From contig JAFGTV010000022.1 of NCBI GenBank assembly GCA_016938875.1, positions 1 through 64,000 on the forward strand: a stretch of DNA of 64,000 nucleotides, in the 5' to 3' direction. This DNA comes from Paracoccaceae bacterium. Its GTDB lineage: Bacteria > Pseudomonadota > Alphaproteobacteria > Rhodobacterales > Rhodobacteraceae. Shown in pieces: positions 8,042 through 18,700 of the stretch. The position numbers were made by a program, and so were the translations under genes. The notes beneath the pieces are model-generated. The model searched no databases and had not been told where the DNA came from. It worked only from the letters and a program-made list of their open reading frames with translations. Every line of letters starts with the position of its first letter. The stretch's first letter is position 1.

Positions 8042-9001
8042 ATGATGCGCGACCTGAGCGATCTTGAACATCTTTTCACGGCGGCCGAGACGCTGCGTGA
8101 AATCCAATCGCGTCGCCCTGCCATCGCCCGGTTCGAGGTTGAAACCGCGCTCAAGGCCAATGGCCGCACGGCGGTCTTCGAGGGGCGCTATGACGGGGCG
8201 CATGCGGTGCTGAAACTGTTCCAGGGGGCGGGCCGCGCCGAACACGCCCGCGCCCAGAAACGCGAACTGACGCGGCTGGCCGCGACGATGGACACCGGCC
8301 CGTGGCGTGTCGCCCCGATACTGGCGGCCTGGCCCGGCGAGGGGATCACCGTGACCGCCCATGTGACCGGCACGCGGCTGGACCGCGCCATTGCCCAGGC
8401 TGGCGACAGCCCCATGCGCGACATGCTGTTCGGTGAGGCGGGCCAATGGCTGGCCCACCTGGTCGCCCCAGCGAACCGTGTCGTCGAATTCGCGGCAAGT
8501 CACTGGAGCCAGGCCCGCCACAGAGAGCTGGCCCGGATCGCCGATCGCCCGGATGCCCGACGGGCCCGCGCGCTGATGGCCTGTCTCGACACGTTCGCGC
8601 CCACGGTGGCCGGCAAACCGGTGACCCAGGCCCGCTGTCACGGGGATTTTGCCCCGATCAACCTGATCCGGACGCCCCATGCGCTTTACGGCGTTGACAT
8701 CCAGAACGCTCACTGGCTCCCCCTGGTCAAGGACGTGGCGCGCTTTCTGGTTTTCGTGCAGACAACCCACCCGCGCCCCGGCGGGACACGGCGCTATGGC
8801 ATCGACGCGCGCGACCTTGACGCGCTGCTGGCCCCGCTGACCCTGCTGGATCCGCACGAACAGGCGCTGCACCTGCCGTTTTTCATCGGTGTGGAACTGG
8901 CCGCCAAACTGGCCCATACCGACCGCACCGCGCCCAAGGCCGACAATCTGCGCAGCGCGATCGATGGCTTTCTGAAGGTGGCCGGCAAACCGGCGCGCTA
9001 G
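8042..9001 (+). CDS. APH/choline-kinase-like phosphotransferase
   Basis: 319 aa. The kinase-like catalytic loop is CHGDFAPINLI (HGD with the metal-binding Asn) and the downstream metal-binding Asp is in GVDIQNAHW. The N-lobe has AVLKLF, giving the ATP-binding Lys. It belongs to the aminoglycoside/choline phosphotransferase superfamily, but nothing points to antibiotic resistance; the substrate may be a small alcohol or lipid precursor. ATG 8042 is followed by a second ATG at 8045, and either may be used. Transcribed away from the cytochrome gene across a 114-bp gap. Confidence 0.72.
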   Translation: MMRDLSDLEHLFTAAETLREIQSRRPAIARFEVETALKANGRTAVFEGRYDGAHAVLKLFQGAGRAEHARAQKRELTRLAATMDTGPWRVAPILAAWPGEGITVTAHVTGTRLDRAIAQAGDSPMRDMLFGEAGQWLAHLVAPANRVVEFAASHWSQARHRELARIADRPDARRARALMACLDTFAPTVAGKPVTQARCHGDFAPINLIRTPHALYGVDIQNAHWLPLVKDVARFLVFVQTTHPRPGGTRRYGIDARDLDALLAPLTLLDPHEQALHLPFFIGVELAAKLAHTDRTAPKADNLRSAIDGFLKVAGKPAR

Positions 9002-9140
9002 GCCGGGATCGGCGCGCGAAACGGGTTGGGCGGGACGATTGGGCATTTCTGCCAAGCAGAAGGCCCTGCCGCCTCGTCGTGGCCCAGATAGCCGTAACAC
9101 CACAGGGGCCAGCGCGCGCAGCGCCGGTGCGGGGCGCGGA

Positions 9141-9818
9141 TCAGGCCAGGTGCCCCTCGGCCAGGTGCAGAACACGATCCATGCGCGCGGCCAGTTCCAG
9201 GTTGTGGGTGGCGATCAGCGCCGACAGGCCGGTGCCGCGCACCAGGTCCATCAGCGTGGCGAACACCTGATCGGCCGTCGCGGGGTCAAGGTTGCCCGTG
9301 GGTTCATCGGCCAGCAACAGACGCGGGCGGTTGGCCAGCGCCCGGCAAAAGGCAACGCGCTGCTGCTCGCCCCCCGACAGGGCGGCCGGGCGATGATCGG
9401 CGCGCGCGGCGATGCCGACGCTGGCCAACAGCTCGGCCGCGCGGGCCTGGGCCTGGGCGCGCGGGGTTCCCGCGGCCAGTTGCGGCAGCACGATATTCTC
9501 GGCGGCGGTGAATTCCGGCAGCAGGTGGTGGAACTGGTAGACAAAGCCGATATCAGCGCGCCGGGCCGCGGTGCGTTTGCGATCCGACAGCCGGGTCATG
9601 TCGCACCCCGCGATCCGCACCGTCCCGGCATCAGGCGTATCGAGCAGCCCCGCGATATGCAGCAGCGTGGATTTGCCCGCCCCCGAGGGGGCCACCAGGG
9701 CCACGACCTCGCCCGCGGCCAGGCGGAGCGTGGCGCCGTTGAGAACCCGCACCTCGCCCGGGGTGCCACGCATATAGCATTTCTCGATGCCCTCGAGGGC
9801 CAGCACGGGATCACTCAT
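9141..9818 (-). CDS. lolD: LolD, ATPase of the lipoprotein-releasing ABC system
   Basis: 225 aa, typical LolD length. Walker A is APSGAGKST, the ABC signature is LSGGEQQRV, and Walker B is [12 protein letters not shown]. LolD powers extraction of outer-membrane lipoproteins from the inner membrane by LolC/E and their transfer to LolA. ATG 9818 overlaps the end of the lolC/E gene by 8 bp, so the pair is translationally coupled. Downstream (9002-9140) no gene is seen. Confidence 0.95.
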   Translation of the reverse strand: MSDPVLALEGIEKCYMRGTPGEVRVLNGATLRLAAGEVVALVAPSGAGKSTLLHIAGLLDTPDAGTVRIAGCDMTRLSDRKRTAARRADIGFVYQFHHLLPEFTAAENIVLPQLAAGTPRAQAQARAAELLASVGIAARADHRPAALSGGEQQRVAFCRALANRPRLLLADEPTGNLDPATADQVFATLMDLVRGTGLSALIATHNLELAARMDRVLHLAEGHLA

Positions 9819-11097
9819 AGCGCAACGCCTCGACCGGGTTCATCCGGGCGGCGCGCCGGGCCGGAAAGATCGTCACCACAAACGACAGCCCCAGCGACAG
9901 GATCACCGCAGAGGCCACATCGCGGGCCTGAAGCTTGGCCGGCAACTCATAGATGCCGCGGATCGAGGGATCCCAGACGCCGCCGCCCGACAGGTAGTTC
10001 ACCGCCGAAAAGATCGGGTCGATATAGATCGCAAAGAGGCAGCCAAGGATCACCCCCAGCCCGGTGCCGATGATCCCCACCGACGCGCCACAGATGAAAA
10101 AGACCCGCAGCACCGACCCCTCGCTCAGGCCCATGGTGCGCAGGATGCCGATGTCGCGGCCCTTGTTCTTGACCAGCATGATCAGGCCCGAAACGATGTT
10201 CATCGCCGCGATCAGCACCAGGATCGACAGGATGATGAACATCACGTTGTCCTCGATATCCAGCGCGCGCAGGAACGAGCCCGAGGCATCGCGCCAGGTC
10301 CAGATCAGCGCCCGCGCGCCGCCTGCGGCCAGCAGGTCGGCGGTCATCTCGTCCACCCGCTCGGGATGGGCGACCATGACCTCCATCTCGTCGGCGGCAC
10401 CTTCGCGGTTGAAATAGCTCTGCGCCTCGGCAAAGGGCATGTAGACGCGGGTGCGGTCGATGTCATAGCGCCCGGCGGTGAAGATATAGCTGATCTGATA
10501 GGCCTTGACGCGCGGCGAGGTGCCAAAGGCCGTCTTGACCCCGTCGGCGGAAATCAGGCGGATCCGGTCGCCCGGCCCCACGCCCAGTTCGCGCGCCACG
10601 CCCGAGCCGATGGCGATCCCCTCGTCGAACCGCGCGATGTCGCCGCGCGATGTCTCGGGATTCGCGATGCGCGGGATGGTGGCCAGGTCGTCCGGCGCGA
10701 TGCCAAAGACCTCAACCCCCGAGGTGCGCCCCTGGAACGCGGCCATGACCTGCCCCTTGATCAGCGGGGCGACACGGATAACGCCGGGCACGGCGCGCAG
10801 GCGGGTGGCCATGTCCTGGTAATCGGGGATCGTGCGCGCGGCCACGCCCTCTGGCGTGACCTCGACGGAGTTGTAGACGGTGACATGGGCATTGGCGCCC
10901 AGGATCGTGTCGACGAATTCCGCGCGAAAGCCCGCGCGCACCGACAGCGTGGCAATCAGCGCAAACACCGCCAAGGTGATGCCCAGCAGGCTGATCCAGG
11001 TCATCACGCTGACGCCGCCCTCGGCGCGGCGCGCGCGCAGATACCGCCAGGCGATCATCCATTCAAAGCCGGCAAAGGGGGCGGTGCGGTTGGCCAC
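9811..11097 (-). CDS. lolC: LolC/LolE-type lipoprotein-releasing permease
   Basis: 428 aa from GTG 11097, chosen because AGGATAAGG precedes it and because the product then begins near the usual [14 protein letters not shown]. One N-terminal membrane segment ([20 protein letters not shown]) is followed by a large periplasmic domain. Three C-terminal membrane segments ([80 protein letters not shown]) carry the FtsX/MacB signature. With LolD it forms the lipoprotein-sorting ABC transporter. Alphaproteobacteria usually have a single such permease, so C versus E naming is arbitrary. Confidence 0.93.
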   Translation of the reverse strand: MANRTAPFAGFEWMIAWRYLRARRAEGGVSVMTWISLLGITLAVFALIATLSVRAGFRAEFVDTILGANAHVTVYNSVEVTPEGVAARTIPDYQDMATRLRAVPGVIRVAPLIKGQVMAAFQGRTSGVEVFGIAPDDLATIPRIANPETSRGDIARFDEGIAIGSGVARELGVGPGDRIRLISADGVKTAFGTSPRVKAYQISYIFTAGRYDIDRTRVYMPFAEAQSYFNREGAADEMEVMVAHPERVDEMTADLLAAGGARALIWTWRDASGSFLRALDIEDNVMFIILSILVLIAAMNIVSGLIMLVKNKGRDIGILRTMGLSEGSVLRVFFICGASVGIIGTGLGVILGCLFAIYIDPIFSAVNYLSGGGVWDPSIRGIYELPAKLQARDVASAVILSLGLSFVVTIFPARRAARMNPVEALRYE

Positions 11098-11164
11098 GTG
11101 CCTTATCCTGTCGGTGTCGCGCCGCGCGCGACGGTGGGGCGGCCCAAGAGCGCCGGAAAGCGCC

Positions 11165-12565
11165 CTAGAGCCAGGTGTGAAAACTGCGCCTGGCCATCGG
11201 TTCCCAATGGGTGCCGGCCTTTTGCGGGTGGTGCGGGGCATAGATATCGGCCACGCGGGCGACGGCGTCCGCGGGGGTCATTTCCTCGCTGGTGCCGGTG
11301 CGCCGGCAGGTCAGTTCGACCACGCCGTTTTTCAGCCCCCGCGGCCCCACGGTGATCCGCCAGGGCAGGCCGATCAGGTCCATCGTGGCGAATTTCGCCC
11401 CCGCGCGTTCCTCGCGGTCATCATAAAGCGGCTCCAGCCCCTTTTCGGTCAGCGCCTTGTACAGGCCCGCACAGGCGGCGTCGGCCTCGGCGTCGCCCTG
11501 TTTCAGGTTGACGATCCCGCAGTGGAAGGGGGTCACGCCCTCGGGCCAGATGATGCCGTTTTCGTCATGGCTGGCCTCGATGATCGCGCCCACCAGCCGC
11601 GACACGCCGATGCCATGGCTGCCCATGTGCACGGGTACCTTTTCGCCCTTGTCGTTGGTGACGGTGGCGCCCATCGGCTCGGAATACTTTGTGCCGAAAT
11701 AGAAGATCTGCCCGACTTCGATCCCGCGCGAAGTCTTGCGCCGCGCCTCGGGGATCTCGGCAAACCGGGCGGCGTCGTGGGTTTCGTCGGTGCGCGCATA
11801 GGGGGCGGTCCATTCGCGCACGATGCCCGCGCATTCGGCGCGGTCGTCATAGTTCACCGTGCGGTCGCCGAATTTCAGGTCCAGAATGGCGCTGTCATAG
11901 AACACCTCGGACTCGCCGGTATCGGCCAGCACCAGGAATTCATGGGTGTCCTCGCCGCCGATCGGACCGCTGTCGGCACGCATCGGAATCGCCTGAAGGC
12001 CCATGCGTTCATAGGTGCGCAGATAGCTGACCATATGCCGGTTATAGGCGTGAATCGCGCCGTCCTGGTCGATGTCGAAGTTATAGCCGTCCTTCATGTA
12101 GAACTCGCGCCCCCGCATCACGCCGAAACGCGGGCGGATCTCGTCGCGGAACTTCCACTGGATGTGATAGAGCGTCAGCGGCAGATCCTTGTAGCTGGCG
12201 ACATGGGACCGGAAGATGTCGGTGATCAATTCTTCGTTGGTCGGCCCATACAGCATGTCGCGCCCGTGCCGGTCGGTGATGCGCAACATTTCCTCGCCGT
12301 AATCGTCGTAACGGCCGGATTCGCGCCACAGATCCGCCGATTGCAGCGTCGGCATCAGCATCGGGATGTGACCCGCGCGGATCTGTTCCTCGTGCACGAT
12401 CGCCTCGATCTTCTTGAGCACCTTGAACCCCATGGGCAGCCAGGAATAGATCCCCGAGGCCGCCTGCTTGATCATGCCGGCGCGCAGCATCAGGCGATGG
12501 CTGGCAATCTGGGCCTCGGCCGGGGTTTCCTTCAGGACCGGCAGGAAGTAGCGGGACAGGCGCAT
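11165..12565 (-). CDS. proS: Prolyl-tRNA synthetase, short bacterial type
   Basis: 466 aa starting [15 protein letters not shown]. Class II aminoacyl-tRNA synthetase features are visible: the [19 protein letters not shown] segment (motif 1 region), [32 protein letters not shown] (motif 2 loop, in two parts), and [18 protein letters not shown] (motif 3). The editing insertion of the long bacterial type is absent, as expected for alphaproteobacterial ProS. The C-terminal anticodon-binding domain is present. It charges tRNA-Pro in the cytoplasm. Confidence 0.96.
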   Translation of the reverse strand: MRLSRYFLPVLKETPAEAQIASHRLMLRAGMIKQAASGIYSWLPMGFKVLKKIEAIVHEEQIRAGHIPMLMPTLQSADLWRESGRYDDYGEEMLRITDRHGRDMLYGPTNEELITDIFRSHVASYKDLPLTLYHIQWKFRDEIRPRFGVMRGREFYMKDGYNFDIDQDGAIHAYNRHMVSYLRTYERMGLQAIPMRADSGPIGGEDTHEFLVLADTGESEVFYDSAILDLKFGDRTVNYDDRAECAGIVREWTAPYARTDETHDAARFAEIPEARRKTSRGIEVGQIFYFGTKYSEPMGATVTNDKGEKVPVHMGSHGIGVSRLVGAIIEASHDENGIIWPEGVTPFHCGIVNLKQGDAEADAACAGLYKALTEKGLEPLYDDREERAGAKFATMDLIGLPWRITVGPRGLKNGVVELTCRRTGTSEEMTPADAVARVADIYAPHHPQKAGTHWEPMARRSFHTWL

Positions 12566-12694
12566 TTGGGGTCTTGCCTCTTGGTTTGATGTCGCAATCC
12601 GTCTATGCCATCGCGCCCGTCCAGACAAGCGCCGCCCTTGCATGGCGCGCCGGGCTGGGCGATGACAGAGGGACCGCGGGACAAGGAGACGGGA

Positions 12695-13795
12695 ATGGCG
12701 CTGCCGGTCCGGGAACAGGTGAAATACTGGGGGGCTGCTGCGGCGGTCTTCTTTGGGTTGTTGTGGTTTCTGGGCGACGTGATCCTGCCCTTTGTGATCG
12801 GCATGGCGGTGGCCTATTTCCTGGATCCGGTGGCAGACCGGCTGGAACGGATGGGACTGTCGCGGGTCTGGGCCACGGTGACGATCACCGCCGTGGCGCT
12901 GGTGACCTTTGTGCTGATGGCGCTGTTGGTGGTGCCGACCCTGGTCGCGCAGGCGCTGGCGCTGGTCAATGCCGCCCCCGATATCGCCCGCCAGTTCCAG
13001 GCCTTTCTGATCGAGCGGTTCCCCGCGCTCAACGATCATGGCTCGGTGGTGCACCAGACCCTGATCAAGATCGGTGACGCGGTGCAATCCAAGGGCGGGC
13101 AGGTGCTGAACGGCGTGCTGGCCTCGGTGATCAGCGTGGTCAATATCGCGGTGCTGGTGGTGCTGGTGCCGGTGATCACCTTTTACCTGCTGCTGGACTG
13201 GGACCGGATGGTGGCCGAGGTGAACAAGCTGCTGCCGCTGGACCATGCCCCGGTGATCCGCCGCCTGGCGCGCGAGGTGGACCACACCCTGGCCAGCTTT
13301 ATCCGCGGACAGGGCACGGTGTGCCTGATCCTGGGCAGCTATTACGCCGCCGGGCTGGGGCTGGTGGGGCTGACCTATGGGCTGGTCGTGGGCTTTACCG
13401 CCGGGCTGATCTCGTTCATCCCCTATGTCGGCGCGCTGGTGGGCGGATCGCTGGCGATGGTGCTGGCGCTGTTCCAGTTCTGGGGCGAGTGGTGGTTCAT
13501 CGCCGGCGTGGCGGCGGTGTTCATGATGGGCCAGGTGATCGAGGGCAACGTGCTGACGCCGAAACTGGTGGGCGGGTCGGTCGGGCTGCACCCGGTCTGG
13601 CTGATCTTTGCGCTGTCGGCCTTTGGCGCGGTCTTCGGCTTTGTCGGGATGCTGGTGGCGGTGCCGGTGGCCGCCGTTCTGGGCGTGCTGACGCGCTTTG
13701 CCATCGCGCAATACATGGACAGCCGGCTGTATCGCGGCCTGTCGTGGCGTCACCGTGACGACGTGGCGGATGACGACGAGGGGGACACCGCCTGA
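12695..13795 (+). CDS. AI-2E family membrane transporter
   Basis: 366 aa from ATG 12695, supported by AAGGAG six bases upstream; an upstream in-frame ATG at 12662 lacks this. Typical layout: paired N-terminal membrane segments ([27 protein letters not shown], split), a cytoplasmic helical region, then several C-terminal membrane segments including [11 protein letters not shown] and [19 protein letters not shown], family hallmarks. Members export small molecules or ions; this substrate is unknown. The stop is 1 base from the next start, so it is co-translated with the Hda-like gene. Confidence 0.88.
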   Translation: MALPVREQVKYWGAAAAVFFGLLWFLGDVILPFVIGMAVAYFLDPVADRLERMGLSRVWATVTITAVALVTFVLMALLVVPTLVAQALALVNAAPDIARQFQAFLIERFPALNDHGSVVHQTLIKIGDAVQSKGGQVLNGVLASVISVVNIAVLVVLVPVITFYLLLDWDRMVAEVNKLLPLDHAPVIRRLAREVDHTLASFIRGQGTVCLILGSYYAAGLGLVGLTYGLVVGFTAGLISFIPYVGALVGGSLAMVLALFQFWGEWWFIAGVAAVFMMGQVIEGNVLTPKLVGGSVGLHPVWLIFALSAFGAVFGFVGMLVAVPVAAVLGVLTRFAIAQYMDSRLYRGLSWRHRDDVADDDEGDTA

Positions 13796-13796
13796 G

Positions 13797-14483
13797 ATGG
13801 CGCGCCAGTTGACCCTTGATCTGCCGATGCGCCCGGCGCGGGGGCGCGCGGCGTTTTTCGTCTCGCCCAGCAATGCGCTGGCCGTCGCCCAGATCGAGGA
13901 TTGGCGCGCCTGGCCCCAGCGCAAGCTGGCGTTGATCGGGCCCGAGGGGGCGGGCAAAACCCATCTGGCCCATGTCTGGGCAACCCTGTCGGGGGCCGAT
14001 CCGATCGCCGCGCGCGATCTGCCGGGTGTCGATCTGCCCACCCTGGCCCAAGGTGGGGCCGTGGCGGTCGAGGATGCCGACCGCATCGCCGGCGATCCCC
14101 TGGCCGAGGCGGCGCTTTTCCATCTGCACAACCTCACCCTGGCCGAGGGCGGCACGCTGCTGCTGACCGCGCGGCGCGCCCCGCGCGACTGGCCGCTTAC
14201 CCTGCCCGATCTGGCCAGCCGCATGCAGGCCACCGCCACCGCCCACCTGGCCCCGCCCGATGACGCGCTGTTGGCCGCGCTGCTGGTCAAGCTGTTTGCC
14301 GACCGCCAACTGGCGGTACCGCCCGCGCTGATCGGCTATCTGGTGGGGCGGATGGACCGCTCGTTCGCGGCTGCCCAGGTGCTGGTGGCCGCCCTGGACC
14401 GCGAGGCATTGGCCACCGGGCGCAAGCCCGGCATCAATCTTGCCCGCGAGGTGCTGGACAAGACCACCCCGCAGGACCGATAA
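13797..14483 (+). CDS. hdaA: HdaA-like DnaA-homologous ATPase
   Basis: 228 aa. Walker A is [10 protein letters not shown]; the rest follows a DnaA AAA+ core (VEDADRI in place of Walker [24 protein letters not shown] for sensor and arginine-finger regions). The DnaA DNA-binding domain is absent. Such proteins in Alphaproteobacteria (HdaA) act with the beta clamp to inactivate DnaA-ATP after initiation. The N-terminal QLTLDLP is a good clamp-binding motif. It follows the AI-2E gene directly and precedes ppk by 41 bp, a common order in this family. Confidence 0.85.
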   Translation: MARQLTLDLPMRPARGRAAFFVSPSNALAVAQIEDWRAWPQRKLALIGPEGAGKTHLAHVWATLSGADPIAARDLPGVDLPTLAQGGAVAVEDADRIAGDPLAEAALFHLHNLTLAEGGTLLLTARRAPRDWPLTLPDLASRMQATATAHLAPPDDALLAALLVKLFADRQLAVPPALIGYLVGRMDRSFAAAQVLVAALDREALATGRKPGINLAREVLDKTTPQDR

Positions 14484-14524
14484 CTGTCATCCATCCTTCA
14501 TGAACCCCTTTCATAAGCGCCCCC

Positions 14525-16693
14525 ATGACCCAGGCCGATTTTCTGACCGCCCCCCTGCCCGATCCGATCGAGATCCCCGAGGCCCAGCGCACCGGGCCGC
14601 GGCGCTTTTTCAACCGCGAACTCAGTTGGTTGGGCTTCAACTGGCGGGTGCTGGAGGAGGCGGGCAACACCGACGTGCCGCTGCTGGAACGGGTGCGTTT
14701 CGTGTCGATCTCGGCCACCAACCTGGACGAGTTCTATACCGTGCGCGTCGCGGGCCTGCGCGAACTGGCCCGCAAGGGCATCACCACGCCTGCCGCCGAC
14801 GGGCTGACCCCGGCCGAGCAACTGGTGCTGATCGACCGCGATGCGCGACGCCTGTTGCAGGCCCAGCAGGCCGCCTGGAACAAGCTCAAGCGCGCGATGG
14901 AGGAGCAAGGCATTCACCTGCTGACCCGCTCGCGGCTGACCAAGAACGACCGTGAAACCATCCGCGCGCATTTCCTCAGCAAGGTGTTCCCGGTTCTGTC
15001 ACCGCTGGCCATCGACCCCGCGCACCCGTTCCCGTTCATCCCCAACACCGGATTTTGCCTGGCGTTGCAGTTGGAACGCGAACGCGACAACCAGCCCTTG
15101 CAGGCGCTGTTGCCGATCCCGCATCAGATCGACCGGTTCATCCGCCTGCCCGCCCGCGAGGGGCAACAGCGGTTCCTGCCGCTCGAAGAGCTGTTGCTGG
15201 TGCATCTGGGCTCGCTCTTTCCGGGCTACCGGGTGATGGGCAGCTGCACCTTTCGGGTGCTGCGCGACAGCGATCTGGAGGTCGAGGACGAGGCCGAGGA
15301 TCTGGTGCGCGAGTTCGAGGTCGCCCTCAAACGCCGCCGCCGCGGCGAAGTGGTGCGCATGAAGATGTCCGCCGGCGCCCCCGAGCGGCTGCGCAGCGTC
15401 ATCATGCGCGAATTGCACATCACCGAGGAAGAGGTGATCGAGGTGCGCGGCCTGATCGGCCTGGCGGACCTGTCCGAACTGGTGCTGGACGAGCGGCGCG
15501 AATTGCTGTGGCCCAGCTTTACCCCCCGCGTGCCCGAACGGGTGCAGGACCACGAAGGCGACATGTTCGACGCGATCCGGCAAAAGGACATGCTGCTGCA
15601 CCACCCCTATGAAACCTTTGACACGGTGGTGCGCTTTCTGGAACAGGCCGCGCGCGATCCCGACGTGGTGGCGATCAAGCAGACGCTTTACCGCACGTCC
15701 AAGAACTCGCCCATCGTGGCCGCGCTCTGCGAGGCGGCCGAGGATGGCAAGTCGGTGACCGCGCTGGTGGAACTCAAGGCCCGCTTTGACGAGGCCGCCA
15801 ATATCGGCCAGTCGCGGCGGCTGGAACGTGCGGGTGCGCATGTGATCTATGGGTTCATCAACTACAAGACCCACGCCAAGATCAGCGCCATCGTGCGCCG
15901 CGAGGGGGACCAACTGGTCACCTATACCCATTACGGCACCGGCAACTATCACCCGATCACGGCGCGGATCTATACCGACCTGTCGCTGTTTACCTGCGAC
16001 CCGGCCCTGGGGCGCGACGCGACCAAGGTGTTCAACTATGTCGGCGGCTATGCCGAGCCCGAGGGGCTGGAAAACCTGTCGATCTCGCCGCTGACACTGA
16101 AATCCACCCTGCTGGAGCGTATCGCCCAGGAGGCCGCCCATGCCCGCGCCGGAAAGCCCGCGCAGATCTGGGCCAAGATGAACTCGCTGATCGAACCCGA
16201 CGTGATCGACGCCCTTTATGCCGCCTCGAATGCGGGGGTGCGCATCGACCTGGTGATCCGGGGGATTTGCGGGCTGCGCCCCGGGATCAAGGGGCTGTCG
16301 GAAAACATCCGGGTGAAATCCATCATCGGGCGGTTTCTGGAACATTCCCGAATCGTGTGTTTCGGCAACGGGCATGGCCTGCCCTCGCGGCAGGCGCGGG
16401 TCTATATCTCGTCGGCGGACTGGATGGGGCGCAACCTGAACCGGCGGGTGGAAACCCTGGTCGAGTGCCGCAATCCCACGGTCAAGGCGCAGATCGTCGA
16501 TCAGGTCATGTCCGCCAACCTGGCCGACGAGGCACAAAGCTGGGTGATGCAGCCCGACGGCCATTTCAAGCGGGCGCAGGCCGGCAAGGGGGCGTTCAAC
16601 TGCCACCATTTCTTCATGGAAAATCCCTCGCTTTCGGGGCGCGGCACGGCCGGGGCGGGCGATGTTCCGGCGCTGGCGCATGTCAAAGATTGA
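14525..16693 (+). CDS. ppk1: Polyphosphate kinase 1
   Basis: 722 aa, full length for Ppk1. The N-terminal domain shows [20 protein letters not shown], the head domain follows, and the phospholipase-D-like catalytic part carries [15 protein letters not shown], with the autophosphorylated His in [21 protein letters not shown] lies in the second catalytic half. It makes inorganic polyphosphate from ATP reversibly. The exopolyphosphatase gene starts 54 bp downstream, so synthesis and breakdown are co-located. Confidence 0.97.
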   Translation: MTQADFLTAPLPDPIEIPEAQRTGPRRFFNRELSWLGFNWRVLEEAGNTDVPLLERVRFVSISATNLDEFYTVRVAGLRELARKGITTPAADGLTPAEQLVLIDRDARRLLQAQQAAWNKLKRAMEEQGIHLLTRSRLTKNDRETIRAHFLSKVFPVLSPLAIDPAHPFPFIPNTGFCLALQLERERDNQPLQALLPIPHQIDRFIRLPAREGQQRFLPLEELLLVHLGSLFPGYRVMGSCTFRVLRDSDLEVEDEAEDLVREFEVALKRRRRGEVVRMKMSAGAPERLRSVIMRELHITEEEVIEVRGLIGLADLSELVLDERRELLWPSFTPRVPERVQDHEGDMFDAIRQKDMLLHHPYETFDTVVRFLEQAARDPDVVAIKQTLYRTSKNSPIVAALCEAAEDGKSVTALVELKARFDEAANIGQSRRLERAGAHVIYGFINYKTHAKISAIVRREGDQLVTYTHYGTGNYHPITARIYTDLSLFTCDPALGRDATKVFNYVGGYAEPEGLENLSISPLTLKSTLLERIAQEAAHARAGKPAQIWAKMNSLIEPDVIDALYAASNAGVRIDLVIRGICGLRPGIKGLSENIRVKSIIGRFLEHSRIVCFGNGHGLPSRQARVYISSADWMGRNLNRRVETLVECRNPTVKAQIVDQVMSANLADEAQSWVMQPDGHFKRAQAGKGAFNCHHFFMENPSLSGRGTAGAGDVPALAHVKD

Positions 16694-16747
16694 CGCGGTC
16701 CGTCAGGTTTTGGCACAGTCATGGCGCGTGACCGGGGGAGAATGACC

Positions 16748-18295
16748 ATGGACGGCAGCGTCGAGGATCGCCCCGAGGCCTGGGATCCCTTTGGAAGACC
16801 GCTGTTTGGCGGGCCAGAGGCGCGCGCGTTGTCGCGGGTGGGGGTGGTCGATATCGGCTCCAACTCGGTCCGGCTGGTGGTGTTCGACGGTGCGGCGCGC
16901 AGCCCGGCCTATTTCTTCAACGAAAAGCTGATGTGCGGACTGGGCGCGGGCCTGGGTGAAACCGGGCGCCTTTCGCCCGAGGGGCGCAAGCGGGCGCTGG
17001 GCGCGCTGAAACGCTTTGCGCTGCTGGGGCAGGCGATGGGGGCGACACCGCTGACCGTGGTCGCCACCGCCGCCATGCGCGAGGCCGAGGATGGCCCCGA
17101 ATTCCGCGCCCAGATCGAACGCGAGACCGGGCTGAAACCCTGGGTCATCGACGGCACCGAAGAGGCGCGCCTGTCGGCGCAGGGCGTGCTGCTGGGCTGG
17201 CCCGGGGCCGAGGGGATCGTGTGCGACATCGGCGGCTCGTCGATGGAACTGGCCGTGTTGAAGGGCGGCAAGGTGGGCGCGCGGGCGACCTCGCCGCTGG
17301 GCCCGCTGAAACTGCGCGATGTGAAGGGCGGCAAAAAGGGGCTGGCCCAGCATATCGCCACCGAGGTCGAGAAACTGACCCAGGGGCTGCCTTCCGCGCC
17401 CGGGCGGCTGTATCTGGTGGGCGGATCGTGGCGCGCGATTGCACGGCTGGACATGGAGCGGCGCGGCTATCCGCTGACCGTGCTGCACGAATACCGCATG
17501 AGCCGCAAATCGCTGATGGCCACGATCGAGTGGATCGCCGAAAATGATCCCGACGAGCTGCGCGCGCGCACCGGCACATCGTCCGACCGGATGTCACTGG
17601 TGCCGCTGGCCACGCAGGTTCTCAAACGGCTGGTGACGCACCTGAAACCGCGCGAAATCGCGGTGTCCAGCTATGGCATCCGCGAGGGGCTGCTTTTTGA
17701 GCAGATGCCAGCCGAATTGCGCGCCCGCGATCCCCTGACCGAGGCCTGCCGCTTTGCCGAGGCCAGTTCGTCCCGCCTGCCGGGGTTCGGCAAGCGGCTG
17801 TATAATTTCATCCTGCCGCTCTTTGGCGCGGCGGGGCCGTCCAAGCGCCGCCTGATAAAGGCCGCCTGCCTGCTGCATGACACCGCCTGGCGCGCCCATC
17901 CCGATTACCGCCACGAGGTCTGTTTCGACAGCGCCACCCAGGCAAACCTGGGCGGGCTGGAGCATAGCGAGCGGGTATTCCTGGGTCTGGCCCTGTTGCA
18001 CCGCTATAAGAACAGCCGCTCTGGCAGCCGGTTCGAGCCGCTTTTCGAGTTGCTGGAGCCAGAGCAGATGCGCCAGGCCGAGATCCTGGGAAAGGCGATG
18101 CGTTTTGGCGCGATGTTCTCGTCAGAGGCACCCGACAGCCTGGCCGAACTGCGTCATTTCCCCAAGAAAAAGCAGCTGGAGCTGATCCTGTCCGCACCGG
18201 CGGAACCACTGTTCGGCGAGGTCGCTCAGGCGCGTTTCGCCTCGTTGGCGAAATCGCTGGGGGTGGAAACCTCGGTCCGGGTGCGCACGCGCTAG
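16748..18295 (+). CDS. ppx: Exopolyphosphatase, Ppx/GppA family
   Basis: 515 aa from ATG 16748, chosen because GGGGGAGA ends about seven bases upstream; ATGs at 16721 and 16742 are alternatives. The ASKHA-type phosphate loops are VVDIGSNSVRLVVFD near residue 40 and CDIGGSSMELAV further on. The C-terminal half is the helical HD-like region (LLHDTAWRAHPDYRHEV). It removes terminal phosphate from polyphosphate or pppGpp. It sits after ppk1 in the same direction and converges on the small secreted protein gene. Confidence 0.93.
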   Translation: MDGSVEDRPEAWDPFGRPLFGGPEARALSRVGVVDIGSNSVRLVVFDGAARSPAYFFNEKLMCGLGAGLGETGRLSPEGRKRALGALKRFALLGQAMGATPLTVVATAAMREAEDGPEFRAQIERETGLKPWVIDGTEEARLSAQGVLLGWPGAEGIVCDIGGSSMELAVLKGGKVGARATSPLGPLKLRDVKGGKKGLAQHIATEVEKLTQGLPSAPGRLYLVGGSWRAIARLDMERRGYPLTVLHEYRMSRKSLMATIEWIAENDPDELRARTGTSSDRMSLVPLATQVLKRLVTHLKPREIAVSSYGIREGLLFEQMPAELRARDPLTEACRFAEASSSRLPGFGKRLYNFILPLFGAAGPSKRRLIKAACLLHDTAWRAHPDYRHEVCFDSATQANLGGLEHSERVFLGLALLHRYKNSRSGSRFEPLFELLEPEQMRQAEILGKAMRFGAMFSSEAPDSLAELRHFPKKKQLELILSAPAEPLFGEVAQARFASLAKSLGVETSVRVRTR

Positions 18296-18301
18296 GGGCG
18301 A

Positions 18302-18664
18302 TTACAACTCGATCTCGCCGCCCGGGCCGGGCTGGGGGATGTCTTGCGGCGGCAGGTCGGGTTTGCGGCGGATGATGATATCGCCATTGGGCAGCTTTTC
18401 GGGCATCTGGTAGGCGTCGAAATCCTCGATCAGCGCCATCAACTCCCGCAGCGCCGGCTCCATCTGCTGGGCCAGGTCGCGCAGGGCCGGTTCCAACTCG
18501 TTCCCCAGCCCCTCGAAAAACAGCCGCATCCCCTGCCCCAACAGGTCCAGCCCGTCCTCCATCTGGGCACCCGAGCCGGATTCGGGCTCTGGCGTGACCT
18601 CTTGTGCGCGGACGGGACCGAGCGCGAGACAGGCAGCAAGGACAAGGGCAGCGGGGCGTTTCAT
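18302..18664 (-). CDS. Small secreted acidic protein, unknown function
   Basis: 120 aa. MKRPAALVLAACLALGPVRA is a signal peptide (SPase I type, ending VRAQE). The mature part is acidic and helical (LGQGMRLFFEGLGNELEPALRDLAQQMEPALRELMALIEDF) and ends in a Pro-rich tail with NGDIIIRRKPDLPPQ. Likely periplasmic. I know such proteins from Rhodobacteraceae next to ppx but know no function. Confidence 0.7.
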   Translation of the reverse strand: MKRPAALVLAACLALGPVRAQEVTPEPESGSGAQMEDGLDLLGQGMRLFFEGLGNELEPALRDLAQQMEPALRELMALIEDFDAYQMPEKLPNGDIIIRRKPDLPPQDIPQPGPGGEIEL

Positions 18665-18700
18665 GTCCCCAATATAGGCGCCCCTCCCCCCCTTTTGAAG

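Noticed and set aside
8042-9001. Aminoglycoside resistance gene
   Set aside because: The kinase-like fold is present, but no features or context tie it to antibiotics; it is in core chromosome.
12566-14290. Extended proS frame on the minus strand
   Set aside because: The extension runs antisense to the AI-2E and HdaA genes; the ProS signature starts at 12565.
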